The position numbers were made by a program, and so were the translations under genes. This document shows positions 60,074 through 64,000 of a stretch of 64,000 nt of DNA, one piece after another. The notes beneath the pieces were generated by a model. The model saw only the letters and a list, made by a program, of their open reading frames with translations, made no database searches and was not told where the DNA came from. This stretch comes from Gemmatimonadota bacterium (lineage in GTDB: Bacteria > Gemmatimonadota > Gemmatimonadetes > Palauibacterales > KS3-K002): NCBI GenBank assembly GCA_020344215.1, contig CP070815.1, positions 3,747,471-3,811,470 on the forward strand, in the 5' to 3' direction. Position 1 is the first letter of the stretch, and every line of letters starts with the position of its first letter.

Positions 60074-60848
60074 TGTTCCGCTCAAGGCCGCCAGCGGACG
60101 TGGCTGGCTGACCGGATTCGGCAATCTGGCCGACAAAGAGTACGGCACGTGGTGGCGGACTCGGCGCGCCCTGCTCCACAACATACTCTGGCTGTCCGTT
60201 ATCAACGGCTTCCTGCTCCTCATCGGGCTCGATGAGATGGGAGGTAACCCCCATCGGCTACTGGGCGAGCTGATCGAGATCTTCTTCCGTGTGGGAGGAT
60301 TCTTCGCCGCCATCGGGATCGTCGTGTCGACGCAGAGCTCCGTGCTGGGTGAGCGCAAGCTGGGGACCGCGGAGTGGGTGCTGTCGAAACCGGTGACGCG
60401 TGAAGCGTTCGTGCTATCGAAGTTCGTCGTCAACGGCGCCTCGTTCGTCGGACTCGCCGTCCTGATCCCGAGCGTCGTGTTCTTCCTGCAGACTCTGCTG
60501 CTCGCCTACCTGCAGCCGAGCCTCGGCCCCTTTCTGCTGGGCTCACTGCTCAACGTCGAGCATCTACTTTTCTACCTAGCGCTCACCCTGGCGCTCAGCA
60601 CCTGGATGAACTCGAGGGGGGCCGTGTCCGGGGCAGCCATCGGGTTCATGTTCGCCGGGTTCATCCTGCCGAGCTTCCTGCCGTGGCTCATGGCGGGGAC
60701 ACCGTGGGGTTTGTGGGAATTCGCCGCTACGGCGGCGCGAGGCCGGGGGCTGCCGGCCGAGGCGTGGCAGCCGATCGTCGTGACGCTCTTGTGGACGGCC
60801 CTGCTGGTGCTGGTGGCGCTGTGGCGGTTCAAGCGCGAGGAGTTGTGA
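60060..60848 (+). CDS. ABC-2 type transporter permease
   Basis: A 262-residue inner-membrane protein with about six TM helices. The cytoplasmic start KEYGTWWRTRRALLHNILWL and the motif SVLGERKLGTAEWVLSKPVTREAFVLSKFV (split by a helix start) are typical of ABC-2 permeases such as those of NosY type. It pairs with the overlapping ATPase gene to form an exporter. The substrate is unknown. Confidence 0.88.
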   Translation: MEAASVPLKAASGRGWLTGFGNLADKEYGTWWRTRRALLHNILWLSVINGFLLLIGLDEMGGNPHRLLGELIEIFFRVGGFFAAIGIVVSTQSSVLGERKLGTAEWVLSKPVTREAFVLSKFVVNGASFVGLAVLIPSVVFFLQTLLLAYLQPSLGPFLLGSLLNVEHLLFYLALTLALSTWMNSRGAVSGAAIGFMFAGFILPSFLPWLMAGTPWGLWEFAATAARGRGLPAEAWQPIVVTLLWTALLVLVALWRFKREEL

Positions 60849-60851
60849 GGG

Positions 60852-60905
60852 GCCGGTAGTCGGTGGACGGTGGGTCGGTGGTCGGTCGTCGGTCGTCGGT
60901 CGTCA
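60852..60905 (+). repeat. GGTCGG-word tandem repeat
   Basis: Seven or more imperfect units of GGTCGT/GGTCGG sit directly after the permease stop and reach the stop codon of the minus-strand remnant at 60903. They resemble the tracts at 10838 and 11951. Confidence 0.75.
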
Positions 60906-61013
60906 GTGATCGGTAGCCTCCAATCCTAACCTTCTGAGAATCTGTATGTAGCGGGGATCGTCGCGGACGAAGTCCGTGGCCGGCTGCCACAGCGTGTCCC
61001 CAGGTGGCGCGAA
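60903..61013 (-). pseudogene. C-terminal remnant of a TPR/kinase-type protein
   Basis: About 36 codons ending in TGA at 60905-60903 read TLWQPATDFVRDDPRYIQIL and then RRLGLEATDH. The LW-P...DF-RDDPR-....LLRR-G pattern is the usual C-terminus of membrane TPR and Ser/Thr kinase-TPR proteins. Nothing upstream in this frame encodes the rest; the next remnant lies there in a different frame. Confidence 0.5.
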
Positions 61014-61019
61014 CGGCCG

Positions 61020-61384
61020 CCAGCACGACCGGGTCGTCGAAGCTCTGGGCGTGGAGGGCGGCGACTTTGCTCACCAAAGAGAGCAACTCGGAGCAGCAGT
61101 CGAGGTAACGGTAGCACCTTGCCCGGGTCCTTCGTCAGCTGCTGCATGTCGACGATATGCGCCAGCGCCCGGAGATCGCGCAGCGCGTGCAGGGCCCGGC
61201 GCTGCTTGATCCAGCCTTCCAGCGTGACTAGGAAGACCAGCAGCAGCCCAACGAAGATCAGCAGGTTGCCCCCGGCCTCCAGCGCCTCGGCCGTCTCGAT
61301 GATGCGGTGCGCCTCGAGCTGGAGCTCCGGAGGGTCGGCCTGGGTCTTCGCTTGCCGGCCGCGGGTTACGCGCATGGTTCGCAA
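61020..61384 (-). pseudogene. Frameshifted remnant of a small conserved membrane protein
   Basis: From ATG 61384 a frame encodes a soluble lead, one TM helix (LLIFVGLLLVFLVTL) and EGWIKQRRALHALRDLRALAHIVDMQQLTKDP. Near 61111-61120 the sense frame shifts by one base and continues as YRYLDCCSELLSLVSKVAAL and HAQSFDDPVVLAAVR. I recognise this two-part pattern as a conserved bacterial family without a name known to me. After that, homology ends abruptly. The gap from 61385 to 61520 shows nothing. Confidence 0.6.
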
Positions 61385-61520
61385 TGCCTCCCGGGAGCGC
61401 GCAGCTCCCTGGTTGACGGGGCGGTGGGTCGCCGGGGACAGACGCTGGATGAGTATCGGCAGGCTGCTGGCGAGGGCGAGCGTAGGGCGTGGGAGTGGCG
61501 TTCGGGGCCGGGGTTTGGAG

Positions 61521-61584
61521 GTTGAAATTCAGTTTCAACTAGCGTATCTTGAGGTTTCGAAGAACGATAATGACTATCGATAAC
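61521..61584 (+). promoter_or_regulatory. Palindrome and Fur-like box upstream of sufB
   Basis: GTTGAAA-TTCAG-TTTCAAC (61521-61539) is a perfect 7-5-7 inverted repeat. At 61566-61584, GATAATGACTATCGATAAC matches the E. coli Fur consensus at 14 of 19 positions. Both lie 60-125 bases before the sufB ATG. Iron- or redox-responsive control of suf operons is well known; which regulator binds here is inferred. Confidence 0.55.
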
Positions 61585-61644
61585 TAGAATCGTTAGCGTG
61601 CGATCGGCGGCGGCGGTTCCCAGGGCGCAGGTCCCACATAGACT

Positions 61645-63096
<1,452 letters not shown>

Positions 63097-63098
63097 AG

Positions 63099-63150
63099 GC
63101 GGGGATTCGGGAGTTCGGGAATCCGGGGATTCGGGAATCCGGGAATCGTT
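63099..63150 (+). repeat. GGGAATC-word repeat between sufB and sufC
   Basis: Units GGGATTC, GGGAGTTC, GGGAATCC, GGGGATTC, GGGAATCC and GGGAATCG follow the sufB stop within the operon. They match the tracts at 277-352 and 7209-7231. About 35 AT-richer bases separate the tract from sufC. Confidence 0.8.
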
Positions 63151-63196
63151 GACTAATAGAACAGTGTAACACTCGAATTCGGAATTGAGTGTGGAA

Positions 63197-63964
63197 ATGC
63201 TCGAGATCAAGAATCTGCATGTGAGTGTTGAGGGGAAGAAGATCCTCAAGGGCCTGAACCTCACGGTGAACGCTGGCGAGGTGCATTCGATCATGGGTCC
63301 GAATGGGTCCGGGAAGAGCACGCTGGCGTCGGTGCTGGCGGGCCGTGACGGCTACGAGGTGACGGAAGGCCAGGTCCTATATAGAGGCGAAGATCTTCTG
63401 GGGATGGCACCGGAGGAGCGTGCCCACGAGGGTGTGTTCTTGGCGTTCCAGTACCCGGTGGAGATCCCCGGCGTCGGCAGCATCCAGTTCCTGACGGCGG
63501 CGCTCAACGCAATACGGGAGCACCGTGGCCTGGAGGAGCTGGACGCACTGGATGCGCTGAAGCTGTTCAAGGACAAGATCAAGGCGCTGCACGTGAGTGA
63601 CGAGCTGCTGGGGCGCTCGGTGAACGAGGGCTTCTCGGGCGGCGAGAAGAAGAAGAACGAGATTTTCCAGATGGCGGTGCTGGAGCCGACGCTGGCGGTC
63701 CTGGACGAGACCGACTCGGGGCTGGACATCGACGCGCTGCGGATCGTCGCCGAGGGTGTGAACGCGCTGCGCAGCCCGGAGCGTGCATTCCTGGTGATCA
63801 CGCACTACCAGCGGCTGCTCAGCTACATCGTCCCCGACTTCGTGCACGTGCTGGTGAACGGGCGGATCGTGCGGTCGGGAGAAAAAGAACTGGCTTTGCA
63901 CCTCGAGGAATACGGCTACGCCTGGGCCGGTCAGCGTGATCCGACTGGTGTCGGATCGGGTTGA
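63197..63964 (+). CDS. sufC: Fe-S assembly ATPase SufC
   Basis: A 255-residue ABC-type ATPase of the SUF system, partner of SufB and SufD. Walker A is GPNGSGKST, the signature is the SufC-specific FSGGEKKKNEIFQM, Walker B is LAVLDETDSGLD, and the H-loop is VITHY. VFLAFQYPVEIPGV is the typical Q-loop region. ATG 63197 (MLEIKNLHV) fits family N-termini; TTG 63185 or GTG 63191 would add two to four residues. It follows sufB after an 88-100 base spacer filled by repeats. Confidence 0.95.
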   Translation: MLEIKNLHVSVEGKKILKGLNLTVNAGEVHSIMGPNGSGKSTLASVLAGRDGYEVTEGQVLYRGEDLLGMAPEERAHEGVFLAFQYPVEIPGVGSIQFLTAALNAIREHRGLEELDALDALKLFKDKIKALHVSDELLGRSVNEGFSGGEKKKNEIFQMAVLEPTLAVLDETDSGLDIDALRIVAEGVNALRSPERAFLVITHYQRLLSYIVPDFVHVLVNGRIVRSGEKELALHLEEYGYAWAGQRDPTGVGSG

Positions 63965-63972
63965 GGGCATCT

Positions 63973-64000
63973 GTGCCCAATATCTTGATTGCCTGGGTCT
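63973..64000 (+). CDS. Possible start of the next suf-operon gene (cut by window edge)
   Basis: GTG 63973 with a GAGGG site 6-7 bases upstream begins MPNILIAWV before the window ends. It does not resemble a SufD start. The start overlaps a small GGGCA-TCTG-TGCCC hairpin (63965-63978), so this may instead be noncoding. Confidence 0.2.

Overview
The window is GC-rich DNA from a Gram-negative bacterium. Several lipoproteins carry a lipobox, many proteins have Sec signal peptides, and there is a BamA-like outer-membrane barrel and a TonB-plug-type protein. BTAD-domain regulators fused to membrane segments, membrane-anchored TPR proteins, STAND-type ATPases, secreted M14/M28 peptidases and futalosine-type menaquinone synthesis (MqnD) together suggest a Gemmatimonadota-like organism, possibly a metagenome-assembled genome. 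This is an inference from gene content only. No phage, IS element or CRISPR array was seen.

Layout. 1-2.4 kb: initiator tRNA, then an ArsR-controlled permease and thioredoxin-like cassette with a palindromic operator over its promoter. 2.4-10.7 kb: a frameshifted, truncated histidine kinase, a fused GlcD-GlcE glycolate oxidase, a 3D-domain lipoprotein, a cobalamin adenosyltransferase, a hydrolase, a DUF72 protein and two small proteins. 10.9-17 kb: a secreted acetamidase-like protein, a membrane TPR protein, MoaA, and a DUF3179 gene broken by an in-frame stop. 17.2-25.3 kb: a LOG-family protein, a beta-propeller, an aldehyde dehydrogenase followed by GlcF (the partner of GlcDE 14 kb away), a voltage-gated K+ channel, a nitroreductase, DinB and a double-CDGSH protein. 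25.3-40.8 kb: secreted peptidase, a plug-only TonB-like protein, creatininase, two AAA/STAND ATPases, an orphan solute-binding lipoprotein, GlsB and a large acyl-CoA oxidase-like enzyme.

41-50 kb is the most unusual part. Two SARP-like regulators (winged helix plus BTAD) carry transmembrane segments and large non-DNA-binding C-terminal parts. Each faces a tiny single-TM protein gene across an intergenic region holding direct repeats with about 11-bp phasing, the spacing of known SARP operators. A third repeat cluster lies upstream of an M14 carboxypeptidase. 49.9-64 kb: DUF1015, MqnD, an outer-membrane barrel fused to a kinase-like domain, QueG, a quinone-oxidoreductase-like alcohol dehydrogenase, an M28 lipoprotein, a TPR protein, an ABC exporter pair, decayed gene remnants, and sufB-sufC behind a Fur-like box.

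Three families of short degenerate repeats recur between genes: GGGAATC words, GGTCGG words, and a roughly 80-115 bp repeat with CTCCGAAT/ATTCGGAG ends. Coordinates of starts were chosen from Shine-Dalgarno sites, promoters and family lengths. Functions rest on motif recognition without database searches.
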